Shown here piece after piece: positions 16,419 through 24,464 of a stretch of DNA of 31,461 bases. The position numbers and the translations under genes are program-made. The notes beneath the pieces were generated by a model. It did not search any database. It saw only the letters and a list, made by a program, of their open reading frames with translations, and was not told where the DNA came from. Every line of letters begins with the position of its first letter. The stretch's first letter is position 1. The DNA comes from CAJXNP01 sp050305935 (lineage in GTDB: Bacteria > Bacteroidota > Bacteroidia > Cytophagales > Cyclobacteriaceae): the NCBI GenBank assembly GCA_050305935.1, contig JBNLGG010000051.1:1-31461 (forward strand), written 5' to 3'.

Positions 16419-16703
16419 ATGAAACGATTGATGAATTTTCTGTTTCTGTCCTGTATCAAGGCATCAGAGTTGATCGAGAAGAACCTGGATAAGAAGCTAA
16501 CTTCGAAGGAGAAAATTCAATTATATGTACATACCAAAATGTGTGATGCTTGCAATGCCTATCAAAAGCAAAGCAAACAATTAGATAATGCATTAAACAA
16601 ACATTTTACATCAGATCAAATTGGCCCACAGAAAGATCCTCCGCACTTGTCTGATCAATTTAAAAAGGACCTGTTAGAAAAAATTAAAAGCGAACGGGAA
16701 TAA
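16419..16703 (+). CDS. Zinc-binding anti-sigma factor (ZAS type)
   Basis: A 94-residue soluble protein. The pattern ASELIEKNLDKKLT followed by YVHTKMCDACNAYQKQ is the HxxxCxxC zinc anti-sigma motif (His38, Cys42, Cys45), with a possible further ligand in SCIKASEL (Cys12). Proteins of this type clamp an ECF sigma factor and release it when the zinc-thiol site is oxidised or metallated. It lies 103 bp behind the ECF gene, separated by the 19-bp inverted repeat. No membrane segment is present, so it senses a cytoplasmic signal. I start at the first ATG (16419), which puts the whole motif well inside the protein. Confidence 0.85.
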   Translation: MKRLMNFLFLSCIKASELIEKNLDKKLTSKEKIQLYVHTKMCDACNAYQKQSKQLDNALNKHFTSDQIGPQKDPPHLSDQFKKDLLEKIKSERE

Positions 16704-16706
16704 GAA

Positions 16707-16910
16707 ATGCCAAAACATCAATGGGAATCAGAAGAGGAATTCATCTATTTGGTGCATAAGAAAGTAACGATTGTGAAATAAGCACAAGCAAGTTGGATGA
16801 ATTTGCCAGGAAGATCACTATTAAGGGAGATTTGAGTGAGAATCAAACAGGCTCCAATGGAAATGTATGATAAAAATTCCCTCATAGTGAAAAACTATTA
16901 TTTGGGTTAA
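16707..16910 (+). pseudogene. Broken OsmC-family gene remnant
   Basis: Reading across three frames gives one continuous OsmC-like C-terminal half. Frame one starts MPKHQWESEEEF and reaches LVHKKVTIVK* (stop at 16781). The next frame continues as EISTSKLDEFARKITIKGDLSENQ. A third frame carries MEMYDKNSLIVKNY, which lines up with the LEIADKCPVHKT stretch of intact OsmC proteins. The peroxidatic Cys position is Asn here. OsmC/Ohr proteins reduce organic hydroperoxides. Two frameshifts and the lost Cys mean the relic is not functional. It directly follows the anti-sigma stop (3 bp) and may once have been the effector of this ECF unit. The assignment rests on pattern recall, without an alignment. 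Confidence 0.5.
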
Positions 16911-17035
16911 AAAAATAAACCGAATATACTAGAAGGGACTTCGAAATACCGGTGTAGAATAAAAAAATCAGAATGTCATTTTTTCCAATACCCATTTAAA
17001 AAAAGCCACATTTTTGAATTGGTAATTATTAATAA

Positions 17036-18331
17036 CTACGCCATTCCATAAATGTTGATGGGCTCGTTAATCCCTTTAACCTGGTGCTTTCCAAATTCCT
17101 TGATAGGAAAACTATTTGCTTTTAACTCGCCGTAGACGTTTTCAGAAAGGAGTAGCCGGGTGTTACATATTTTGTTCAGCTGCTCGATCCGGGATGCGAC
17201 GATCACTGTTTTGCCTGTAATGGAAAATTGCCTGCGTTCTTCAGTGCCGATATTACCTGTTACCACTTCTCCGAAGTGTAGACCAATTCCAATTCTGGTT
17301 GCGGGATATCCATTGTTATTGTTTATGGTTTGCAGGTGAGCTAATAGTGCTTCGCCACAGTACATGGCTTCCTGGCAGCAGTTTTCTAACGGAATAGGTG
17401 CTCCGAAGGTAGCCATGAGTCCGTCGCCCATTACCTGGTTGACTATACCCCGGTGGTCATTTATAATTCGGAACATACCCGGAAAGATGTGATTTTGATA
17501 GTCAATGATCTCCTCAGGAGTCATGGTTTCCGTAGCAGGGGTAAAGTCGCGCACATCCAGGAACATAATGCAGGCCATATGTTTTTCCGGTTGATCAAGG
17601 GCGGCGCTTTCCAATAGCCTTGCAGCGATTTGTGGTGACAATTGCTGTCCGAATATCGTCTCCATCTTTCTTTTTTCTTCTTGTTGGCTATAATATTTGA
17701 TGGAATTCTTTTTAATCCTTTCTGCAAGAAAACCGGCAATCACACCTGTGGCGACCATTAACATACTTCTGCCGAAATAATAAAGATTCGATCCTATCAA
17801 TTCAAATTCAGAGGGTGGTGCATTTCTGGAATTGAAATAGACCGAGATTAGGAAAAATTCCAGCCCGGACAGGATTCCCGCAAAGGTAGAGATACGCATG
17901 TTCATCTCCATGATGGTAAGAACGATCATAACGAAATAGATCTGCGTGAGTGGAGATATCAAAGATAAATAAGGATTCTCCTGAAAAGAAAATAGTAAAA
18001 TAATGGCAGAGGGAATGCTTACTTCAATGAATACATTAAAATAGAGAAAAGAGGGGAGGAAAGATCTCTTTTTACGGTAGATCGTCCTTACCACCCGGGA
18101 AACCAGGAAGGCTCTGATTGCCATAAATGCCAGCAAGAAGATACCACCATACCAGTAAAATCGATTGGTGAAATTTTTTAAAAACAGATCACTATCGAAC
18201 AGCATAAAAACCGTGAAGATCACGAAAATGATCAATATGACAATCCCCACAAATCGGGAACGCAAGCTTTCATTTTCAAGCAGGTCATAGTTGAATTTCT
18301 CCTGGTGTGGATGAGTATCCCGTCGTTCCAT
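17036..18331 (-). CDS. Membrane-bound class III adenylate/guanylate cyclase
   Basis: A 431-residue protein with about six N-terminal membrane helices (residues 27-202), a short linker with coiled-coil character (205-228) and a class III cyclase domain (about 250-431). The metal-binding aspartates are present: Asp259 in FLDVRDFT and Asp303 in VMGDGLMATFG. The transition-state region reads FSITGKTVIVASRIEQ. Arg381 is kept, but the substrate-selecting Asp is Lys374 and the stabilising Asn is Ile377, so activity or base preference may differ from classic adenylate cyclases. The membrane part has no recognised sensor. A decayed copy of its 3' end lies at 9024-9140. The gene is read alone on the minus strand. 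Confidence 0.9.
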   Translation of the reverse strand: MERRDTHPHQEKFNYDLLENESLRSRFVGIVILIIFVIFTVFMLFDSDLFLKNFTNRFYWYGGIFLLAFMAIRAFLVSRVVRTIYRKKRSFLPSFLYFNVFIEVSIPSAIILLFSFQENPYLSLISPLTQIYFVMIVLTIMEMNMRISTFAGILSGLEFFLISVYFNSRNAPPSEFELIGSNLYYFGRSMLMVATGVIAGFLAERIKKNSIKYYSQQEEKRKMETIFGQQLSPQIAARLLESAALDQPEKHMACIMFLDVRDFTPATETMTPEEIIDYQNHIFPGMFRIINDHRGIVNQVMGDGLMATFGAPIPLENCCQEAMYCGEALLAHLQTINNNNGYPATRIGIGLHFGEVVTGNIGTEERRQFSITGKTVIVASRIEQLNKICNTRLLLSENVYGELKANSFPIKEFGKHQVKGINEPINIYGMA

Positions 18332-18750
18332 GGTTCAATATAAGGAGAAAGTAATTTGAGATGAATACAATACGATATGAGAGAGTGTATTTTTTATTTT
18401 CATTGATTTTGCCGTCGTGGTTCTTAACTATGAGCAATTTCCCTCTACAAGGAAGGTTGCTTTCATTCCGATTATATTTTTTAATCGACCTGAATGTCAA
18501 TAAAATCTGTTATCTTTGTCGAAATTAACTCGGTAGCAGACCACTCATACGTAGCCTCCTATCATCTCACCGGCATTTTAGTAGGGGATTATTTTTCAAA
18601 ATCAGAATTGGAGGAATGCTTTCTGATTTCGAAGAGCGGCTTTTTATCACGCTTTATTTTTTTCCATACTTCCTAAAAATGTTGAGGATTGAAGGGATTA
18701 TTTACTCTGCCTTGTTAATTGTTAAATAGGATTCATTTAACCGTTACGTT
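18332..18750 (+). other. Intergenic stretch with a -7-type promoter element
   Basis: No gene can be supported in this 419-bp spacer. TATCTTTG at 18511-18518 fits the Bacteroidota -7 consensus TAnnTTTG on the plus strand, but no TTTG lies at the proper distance upstream. If used, it would give the following small gene a leader of over 200 nt. A 60-codon open frame at 18494-18676 has no recognisable features. Confidence 0.3.
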
Positions 18751-18960
18751 ATGGCCAGATCACAGAACAGCTTCATAAAGAAGCAAAAGGAGGAAAAAAG
18801 AAGAAAGAAAAAGAAAGAGAAGGAACTCAGAAAGAAGGAGCGTCAGGAAAACAGTGACAAGGGGGGCTCTCTCAACGACATGCTTGCCTACGTAGATGAA
18901 AACGGGAACATTACATCGGAGCCACCTGAAGAAACCGGCAAAAAAAAGAATGAAAAGTAA
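18751..18960 (+). CDS. Small lysine-rich conserved protein next to cspA
   Basis: A 69-residue, strongly basic protein. The first half is a Lys/Glu/Arg-rich helix (KKQKEEKRRKKKKEKELRKK), and the second half ends in SLNDMLAYVDENGNITSEPP. I recognise this combination as a small conserved Bacteroidota family, typically found beside cold-shock genes and sometimes fused in front of a CspA domain. The basic segment suggests RNA or ribosome binding, and the acidic tail is of unknown purpose. The cspA gene follows 271 bp downstream on the same strand. The gene is likely real. Its function is unknown. Confidence 0.75.
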   Translation: MARSQNSFIKKQKEEKRRKKKKEKELRKKERQENSDKGGSLNDMLAYVDENGNITSEPPEETGKKKNEK

Positions 18961-19026
18961 TTTGATGGAAATTAATGGTTTGTCGATTTTAATATTTGCC
19001 GGATTGAACCAATAATGTCAATTATT

Positions 19027-19044
19027 TGTCGTAGGTTTACGACA
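19027..19044 (+). promoter_or_regulatory. Hairpin in the leader region of cspA
   Basis: TGTCGTA and TACGACA pair perfectly around the 4-nt loop GGTT, about 190 bp before the cspA start. A second small hairpin, CATGG/CCATG, lies at 19191-19206, 26 bp before the start. Structured leaders are common for cold-shock mRNAs. No T-run follows either hairpin, so neither looks like a terminator. Confidence 0.4.
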
Positions 19045-19231
19045 GGAAAGCAGTAAAAACATTTCTACTCAAGGCCTACTCCTGGCATCTATCTTATTTA
19101 GCATTGATTTTATTCCTTCCTTTGATTGGCCCTCTTGAAGGCGGCCCAATGATTTATCAAAAAAAAGTATTTCAATTTTAGAAAAATAAGCATGGATTAA
19201 ACCATGTATTTGTATAATTAATTAATAACAC

Positions 19232-19426
19232 ATGAAAGAAGGTATAGTGAAGTTTTTTAATAATACCAAAGGCTTTGGTTTTATTAAACCATCAGATCAG
19301 GGTGAAGACATTTTCGTTCACGAAAGTGGGCTGGTCGATGACATTCGTGAAAACGACAAAGTGAAATTTGATGTAGAAAATGGCAGGAAAGGTTTAAATG
19401 CAGTCAATGTTGAACTAATTGATTAA
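19232..19426 (+). CDS. Cold shock protein, CspA family (copy 1)
   Basis: A 64-residue single cold-shock domain, the usual minimal length. RNP1 is seen in KGFGFIKP (residues 13-20) and RNP2 in DIFVHESGL (25-33). The protein binds single-stranded RNA/DNA and melts RNA secondary structure, mainly at low temperature. It closely resembles the second copy at 23377 (both begin MKEGIVKFFN and end in a Val-x-Leu-Ile-Asp pattern), so the two are paralogues. A strong terminator lies 28 bp downstream, making this a separate unit from the sigma factor gene. Confidence 0.96.
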   Translation: MKEGIVKFFNNTKGFGFIKPSDQGEDIFVHESGLVDDIRENDKVKFDVENGRKGLNAVNVELID

Positions 19427-19454
19427 ATAAATAAAGTTCCTTTTTTTGTTGATT

Positions 19455-19481
19455 AAAGCCATCTGACAAATGGCTTTTTTT
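19455..19481 (+). terminator. Intrinsic terminator after cspA copy 1
   Basis: AAAGCCAT (19455-19462) pairs perfectly with ATGGCTTT (19470-19477) across a 7-nt loop and is followed by a run of Ts to 19481. It is well placed to end the cspA message. Confidence 0.88.
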
Positions 19482-19754
19482 GTACACTTACAAGTGTTGT
19501 ATTTCTTCTATATGATTGTTTTGAATATAATCGCGGAATTGGCAATAAACTCGCAACAATTCACTAGATTAGTTGAAAAAAATAGTGGAAAAGATCCCAG
19601 TCTGACCATCTGTACAGAATATTGAATTTATTGCCGGGTCAAAACTTTCCTTGACAAATTCCTGGCTTTTCTTTGATACACCTTTCCATTTACAGACACT
19701 GAGATACCATCTAAAGTAAGAATATCCTTTTGGTTAAGGTATAAATCAATTTGT

Positions 19755-20618
19755 ATGAGACAATTAAAAATTGTAAAACAGATAACAAACCGTGAGAGTC
19801 AGTCTTTGGATAAGTATCTCCAGGAAATTGGGAGGGTAGACCTGATATCTTCAGACGAAGAAGCGATACTCGCCCAAAGGATACGCGAAGGTGACCAGGT
19901 GGCGCTGGAAAAGTTAGTGAAAGCGAACCTGCGTTTTGTAGTATCTGTTGCCAAGCAGTACAGGAGCGTGTCACTAAGCCTGGGCGATTTGATCAATGAA
20001 GGAAACGTTGGACTGGTCAAGGCGGCCTCGAGGTTTGATGAAACGCGGGGATTTAAATTTATTTCATATGCCGTCTGGTGGATAAGGCAGGCCATTCTTC
20101 AGGCGCTGGCCGAACAGGCAAGGATAGTAAGGCTTCCATTAAACCGGGTAAATGCTATTAACAAGATATCAAAAGCTTTTTCAGCGCTGGAGCAAAAATA
20201 CGAAAGGGAGCCTACCAACGATGAGTTGGCGGAAGAAATGGATGTTGATTTACATGAGTTAAAAACCAATGTTCAAATGTCTGCCCTGCATGTATCACTG
20301 GATGCACCATTCGGCACCAGCGAAGAGAGGAGTCTCTCTGATGTCCTGGAAAATGAAAATATTGACATGCCCGATCAAGACTTAATGGTGGATTCCCTCC
20401 GTTTTGAAATCCAAAAGGCATTGGCCACCTTGAACACGCGGGAGGCAGAGATTCTCACCGATTACTTCGGACTGGGAAATACTGCTCCTATGACCCTGGA
20501 GGAAATTGGGTTAAAATTTGAGATAACGAGAGAGCGGGTTCGTCAGATCAAGGAAAAAGGCATCAGGCTCCTTCGAAGCACTTCCAGAAATAAAGGACTT
20601 CGGAATTATCTTGGATAG
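19755..20618 (+). CDS. RpoD/SigA-type sigma-70 factor, probably a paralogue
   Basis: A 287-residue sigma factor with the short architecture of Bacteroidota primary sigma factors. It starts MRQLKIVKQITNRESQSLDK as they do, and has region 1.2 (about 15-45), region 2 with FDETRGFKFISYAVWWIRQA, region 3 and region 4 with ITRERVRQIKEKGIRLLR. Several positions nearly fixed in the housekeeping RpoD differ: NEGNVGLVKAASRF in place of NEGNLGLIKAAQRF, and EILTDYFGLGNTAP near region 4. I therefore suspect a second, group-2-like sigma factor, not the essential one. It stands between cspA and the desaturase, which suggests a role in cold or membrane stress. A genome-wide check for another rpoD would settle this. 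Confidence 0.88.
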   Translation: MRQLKIVKQITNRESQSLDKYLQEIGRVDLISSDEEAILAQRIREGDQVALEKLVKANLRFVVSVAKQYRSVSLSLGDLINEGNVGLVKAASRFDETRGFKFISYAVWWIRQAILQALAEQARIVRLPLNRVNAINKISKAFSALEQKYEREPTNDELAEEMDVDLHELKTNVQMSALHVSLDAPFGTSEERSLSDVLENENIDMPDQDLMVDSLRFEIQKALATLNTREAEILTDYFGLGNTAPMTLEEIGLKFEITRERVRQIKEKGIRLLRSTSRNKGLRNYLG

Positions 20619-20940
20619 AGAAAAAAATGCTATTTCATGTCTTACTTTTTTCCGGATTAAGACAGTAGTGCTGGATTTTCCCACCAAAAAACATCTTGAT
20701 ATCAGAAATGTCATTTACAACGAATTATAAATAAAAATGCTTGGAGTCGGGCATATTTAGTTTTATCCATAAAGTATCCGTACCTTCGGGTAATAATAGT
20801 CGATCTCCCTGTTTGAATCAGAAGGCCTTCCTAAAAAGAATCCGGTTTAATTCTCTCAGAGTTCTACAAATTTTGAAGCATTCACGGCCTGTGGGTTAGT
20901 GATTTGTCGATTTGAATTTATTCCCTTCTACAATAGATGC

Positions 20941-20962
20941 TTTAAAAGAATCACCTTTTAAA
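20941..20962 (+). promoter_or_regulatory. Hairpin just upstream of the desaturase
   Basis: TTTAAAAG and CTTTTAAA pair perfectly around AATCAC, ending 10 bp before the likely true start of the desaturase (20973). An all-A/T stem next to the start would melt easily and could act as a temperature-sensitive translation control, but that is inference. The rest of the 20619-21023 spacer has a TACCTTCG box (20781-20788) that could be a weak -7 element and no gene. Confidence 0.35.
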
Positions 20963-21023
20963 CAGGCATATTATAAAAAATCTAAGTTTTATTAACCTTA
21001 AGGACACCGACTTTTCAGCGACG

Positions 21024-22070
21024 TTGCGAAGTAGGGTGAATGCGTATTTCGAGAATAATAATCTGAGTAAATACGGTAATACAAGTATGGTAGTCAAAAC
21101 CGTTGTCATGCTTACGCTTTTTCTGGGCCCCTTGGTTGTGATCAATACGGGCATCGTCACCAGTACCTGGCTCTTGATTTGTCTTTACCTTGTAAGTGGT
21201 TTTGGAATGGCGGGCATAGGAATGGGAGTGATGCATGATGCCATTCATGGGTCTTACTCCAGCAGTCAGCTCATAAATAAATATATGAGCTATACCATGA
21301 ACCTGATAGGAGCAAATGCAACAGTCTGGAAAATCCAGCACAACGTCCTTCATCATACCTATACCAATATTACGGAAGCCGATGATGACATCAATACACC
21401 TTTTTTCCTCCGGTTCTCCCCACATACCAAAAGGAACTGGTTGCACCATTTTCAGTACATTTATGTTTGGTTCTTTTATGGTTTATCGACCATCTCCTGG
21501 GTAACGGCAAAGGATTTTGTAAGGATAAACCGCTACAGAAAAATGGGGTTTTTTAGTCGAAAAAATTCTTTCAGAAAGGAATTACTGTCCCTTACCGGAT
21601 GGAAAGTAGTATATTATTCGTATGCACTTGTTCTGCCTATTATCATGGTTCCCCTTCCTTTTTGGATAGTCGTCCTGGCCTTTGTGAGCATGCATTTTGT
21701 GACGGGATTATGCATAAGCCTGGTTTTCCAGACGGCTCATGTTATGCCCAGCACGTCATTTCCTTTACCAGATCAAAATGGTTTAATAAATAATAACTGG
21801 GCATTACATCAACTGGCCACAACCACTAACTTTTCTCCCCGGAGCAGGTTTTTTTCCTGGATAATTGGAGGATTGAATTACCAGGTGGAACATCACCTGT
21901 TGCCGAACATTTGCCATGTCCATTACAAGAATATATCCCATATAATCGAAAAAACAGCCCGGGAGTATGGTGCTCCCTACCATTTCAAAAAAACATTTAT
22001 TGCGGCAATATGGGACCATATAAGAATGCTGAGACGATTGGGGAGGGAGGATATTATTCCCTCAAACTAA
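21024..22070 (+). CDS. Front-end fatty acid desaturase (linoleoyl-CoA desaturase-like)
   Basis: A membrane di-iron desaturase. The three histidine boxes are HDAIH (71-75), HNVLHH (106-111) and QVEHH (287-291); the Gln in the third box is the mark of front-end desaturases. No cytochrome b5 domain is fused. It introduces a double bond between an existing one and the carboxyl end of acyl chains, raising membrane fluidity. The coordinates use the first standard start, TTG at 21024. Homologues begin about 17 residues earlier, and the frame is open there with a matching sequence (KNLSFINLKDTDFSATLRSR) and an ATA codon at 20973 where ATG would be expected. The true start may thus be a noncanonical ATA. 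The helicase follows 40 bp later. Confidence 0.92.
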   Translation: MRSRVNAYFENNNLSKYGNTSMVVKTVVMLTLFLGPLVVINTGIVTSTWLLICLYLVSGFGMAGIGMGVMHDAIHGSYSSSQLINKYMSYTMNLIGANATVWKIQHNVLHHTYTNITEADDDINTPFFLRFSPHTKRNWLHHFQYIYVWFFYGLSTISWVTAKDFVRINRYRKMGFFSRKNSFRKELLSLTGWKVVYYSYALVLPIIMVPLPFWIVVLAFVSMHFVTGLCISLVFQTAHVMPSTSFPLPDQNGLINNNWALHQLATTTNFSPRSRFFSWIIGGLNYQVEHHLLPNICHVHYKNISHIIEKTAREYGAPYHFKKTFIAAIWDHIRMLRRLGREDIIPSN

Positions 22071-22110
22071 CCTATGATCGGCAAAAAATTAAATACAAAA
22101 AAGAAGTAAA

Positions 22111-23334
22111 ATGAATAAAACTAAAAATAGAAATAAAAGGAAACGGACCTTTAACAACTACCGTCATGAGTCAGTGCAACCGACCCACTCTAAACAGCTT
22201 CCTGTCAAAAAGAAAAAACTCGTCTCTAACCTTGATCCCAACAAACTGGTCAATAAAGGCGGAGTTTCCCCTGCACAGGCTAATGTACCCACTGTATCAT
22301 TTGATGAAATGCCCATACATGCCAGTCTAAAGGCAAACCTGAAAAGAAAGGGATTTTTGAATCCAACCAGGATACAGATCGAATCGATGGATTATTTAAC
22401 CCGAGGCATGGATTTAATAGGAATTGCCAATACCGGCACGGGAAAAACGGGTGCTTTTTTGATACCCATTATTGAGCAAATGCTTCAATCAAAAGGATCT
22501 TCGACTTCGCTTGTTGTAGTTCCCACACGTGAACTTGCGTTGCAGGTAGAAATGGAGTTTAAAAGCCTTACAAATAATATGGGCTTTGAGATGGGCTGCT
22601 TTATAGGTGGGACCAATATTAATAAGGACTTGCAAAACCTTAAGAAACCCAGGCAAATGATCATTGGTACGCCGGGGAGATTGTTGGATCTTCATAACCG
22701 GAGAGCTTTATCCCTTAAGGATATTTCTATTTTGGTTCTGGATGAGTATGACAGGATGCTGGACATGGGTTTTGTGAATGATATTAAGAAAATCGTGCAA
22801 GCCATGCATTCAAGGAGGCAAACGATGCTTTTTTCCGCGACAGTTGACCCGAGCCAGCAATCATTGATAGATAGCCTGGTGAAAAACCCAGCGTACGTGA
22901 CAGTCAGTCAGGAAGGTCCTTCGATCAGTCAACAGATTGAACAGGATATTATCAGGGTTGCTGAAGGGCAGGATAAATTTACCTTACTGATAAAGCTATT
23001 GGACGACCGCGAATTTGAAAAGGTACTGATCTTTGCCGAAACCAAAAGATGGGTGGATCGCGTGTGTAAAAAATTGAACAAATCAGGTGTTCAGGCAGAT
23101 CAGATCCATGGCAATAAATCCCAGTCGTATAGAAACAACGCCCTAAATAAATTTAAAAATGGGTCTGTGCGCGTGTTAGTAGCAACCGACGTAGCGGCCA
23201 GAGGGATCGATGTTTCCGATGTTACCCATGTGATAAATTACCAGATGCCCATGACTTATGACAGCTACACGCATCGCATCGGCAGAACAGGTAGAGCTGG
23301 AAAAACAGGTAAAGCCTTTACCTTCGTCGGGTAA
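22111..23334 (+). CDS. DEAD-box RNA helicase with DEYD motif
   Basis: A 407-residue ATP-dependent RNA helicase. A basic N-terminal extension (1-60) precedes the core. Motifs: Q-motif region GFLNPTRIQ (81-89), I ANTGTGKT (106-113), Ia PTRELA (138-143), Ib TPGR (187-190), II DEYD (211-214) in place of DEAD, III SAT (242-244), then ATDVAARGID and HRIGRTGRAG in the second domain. It unwinds short RNA duplexes, a need that rises in the cold. It stops directly after TGRAGKTGKAFTFVG, without a C-terminal tail. The cspA gene starts 42 bp later in the same frame with only the TAA between, and the two are likely co-transcribed. Desaturase, helicase and cspA probably form one operon. Confidence 0.93.
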   Translation: MNKTKNRNKRKRTFNNYRHESVQPTHSKQLPVKKKKLVSNLDPNKLVNKGGVSPAQANVPTVSFDEMPIHASLKANLKRKGFLNPTRIQIESMDYLTRGMDLIGIANTGTGKTGAFLIPIIEQMLQSKGSSTSLVVVPTRELALQVEMEFKSLTNNMGFEMGCFIGGTNINKDLQNLKKPRQMIIGTPGRLLDLHNRRALSLKDISILVLDEYDRMLDMGFVNDIKKIVQAMHSRRQTMLFSATVDPSQQSLIDSLVKNPAYVTVSQEGPSISQQIEQDIIRVAEGQDKFTLLIKLLDDREFEKVLIFAETKRWVDRVCKKLNKSGVQADQIHGNKSQSYRNNALNKFKNGSVRVLVATDVAARGIDVSDVTHVINYQMPMTYDSYTHRIGRTGRAGKTGKAFTFVG

Positions 23335-23376
23335 GGGCGAAAGTATTTAAATGAAGAATCAATAAAATGTAGACAT

Positions 23377-23571
23377 ATGAAAGAGGGGATTGTAAAGTTT
23401 TTTAACAAATCCAAAGGATATGGATTTATTAAACCAAAAGAAAATGGACCGGATATTTTTGTCCATGAAAGAGGCCTGCGGGATGACATCATGGAAAACG
23501 ATAAGGTAAGTTACGAAGAGGAGGAAGGTCTAAAAGGTCTAAATGCCTACAATGTAAAACTGATCGATTAA
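23377..23571 (+). CDS. Cold shock protein, CspA family (copy 2)
   Basis: A 64-residue cold-shock domain with RNP1 KGYGFIKP (residues 13-20) and RNP2 DIFVHERGL (25-33), which binds single-stranded nucleic acid. Compared with copy 1 at 19232 it has an acidic loop (SYEEEEGLKG). It follows the helicase by 42 bp and probably shares its message, a combination that makes sense because helicase and Csp both remove RNA structure. Its 3' end overlaps that of the convergent FloA gene by 4 bp (TTAA), and there is no terminator between them, so antisense overlap of the two transcripts is likely. Confidence 0.96.
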   Translation: MKEGIVKFFNKSKGYGFIKPKENGPDIFVHERGLRDDIMENDKVSYEEEEGLKGLNAYNVKLID

Positions 23572-24464
23572 TAATCTTTGAATAGTTTGCCTTTTCTGAA
23601 AGCCTCTGAAAGTACTATGGGTATTTCAGCTTCCGCTGCGATGACCATCGCATGGGCTTCCTGAACTCGGGCTAGCATTTCCTGTTCGAGGGCGATTGCC
23701 ATTGCTCGTCTTTTTTCAGCTTTGGCTTTTGCTATATTCAAGTCCGCATTCGCCTGGTCTATCTGGAGAAATGCTCCGATATTTTTGCCAATGTTTATAT
23801 CTGCAATATCGATCGATAAGATTTCGTAGGCCGTGCCTGCATCCAATCCATTTTCCAACACGCGTTTGGAAATGGTTTCCGGGCGCTCCAGGACTTCCAA
23901 ATAACTGGCTGCTGCTCCAATTCTGGAAATAATTCCCTGCCCAACCCTTGCCTGAATAGTCTCTTCTCCTGCTCCTCCAACGAGGCGATTAATGTTCGTT
24001 CGTACCGTTACCCGGACTTCAGCAATCAATTGAATACCGTCAATCGAAACTGCTGTCACGGAAGGAACATTGATGATATAGGGTGTGACCGAAACCTGTA
24101 CGGCATGTAACACGTCCCTGCCAGCGAGATCGATCGCCGTAGCTTGCTTAAAATTCATGTTGAGGTTAGCCTTGTCAGCTACTATCAGCGCTTTTATAAC
24201 ATTTTTTAAATTACCATGTGCCAGGTAATGGGTTTCCAATTGTTGGGTGGTGATGTTTTTGATACCCGCTTTGGTGGCAAGTATCAACGAGCTCACAATC
24301 AAACCCGGAGGTACTTTTCGGAATCGCATAAATATCAGGTCCGTTAGCTTTACCCAAACACCTGAGAAAGCTGCCGTAATCCAAAGATTGATTGGTATAA
24401 GGTAAAAAAAAAGAATTAGCCCTAACAGGGACAAACCAACGATGACAAAAAAAGAGAGTGGCAT
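23568..24464 (-). CDS. floA: Flotillin-like protein FloA
   Basis: A 298-residue flotillin/SPFH-type protein. A hydrophobic hairpin at residues 4-30 anchors it in the cytoplasmic membrane. The SPFH-like domain (about 50-200) contains the FloA-typical VPPGLIVSSLILATKAGI and ITTQQLETHYLAHGN. The coiled C-terminal part is Ala/Glu-rich (AKAKAEKRRAMAIALEQEM). It is slightly shorter than the usual ~330 residues because the tail is trimmed. FloA gathers in membrane microdomains and affects fluidity, protein secretion and signalling. It is convergent with the helicase/cspA genes, not in their operon, but its membrane role fits the neighbouring desaturase. Confidence 0.93.
   Translation of the reverse strand: MPLSFFVIVGLSLLGLILFFYLIPINLWITAAFSGVWVKLTDLIFMRFRKVPPGLIVSSLILATKAGIKNITTQQLETHYLAHGNLKNVIKALIVADKANLNMNFKQATAIDLAGRDVLHAVQVSVTPYIINVPSVTAVSIDGIQLIAEVRVTVRTNINRLVGGAGEETIQARVGQGIISRIGAAASYLEVLERPETISKRVLENGLDAGTAYEILSIDIADINIGKNIGAFLQIDQANADLNIAKAKAEKRRAMAIALEQEMLARVQEAHAMVIAAEAEIPIVLSEAFRKGKLFKDY

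Noticed and set aside
18494..18676. 60-codon plus-strand frame
   Set aside because: No family, no signal peptide, and it begins upstream of the only promoter-like element.
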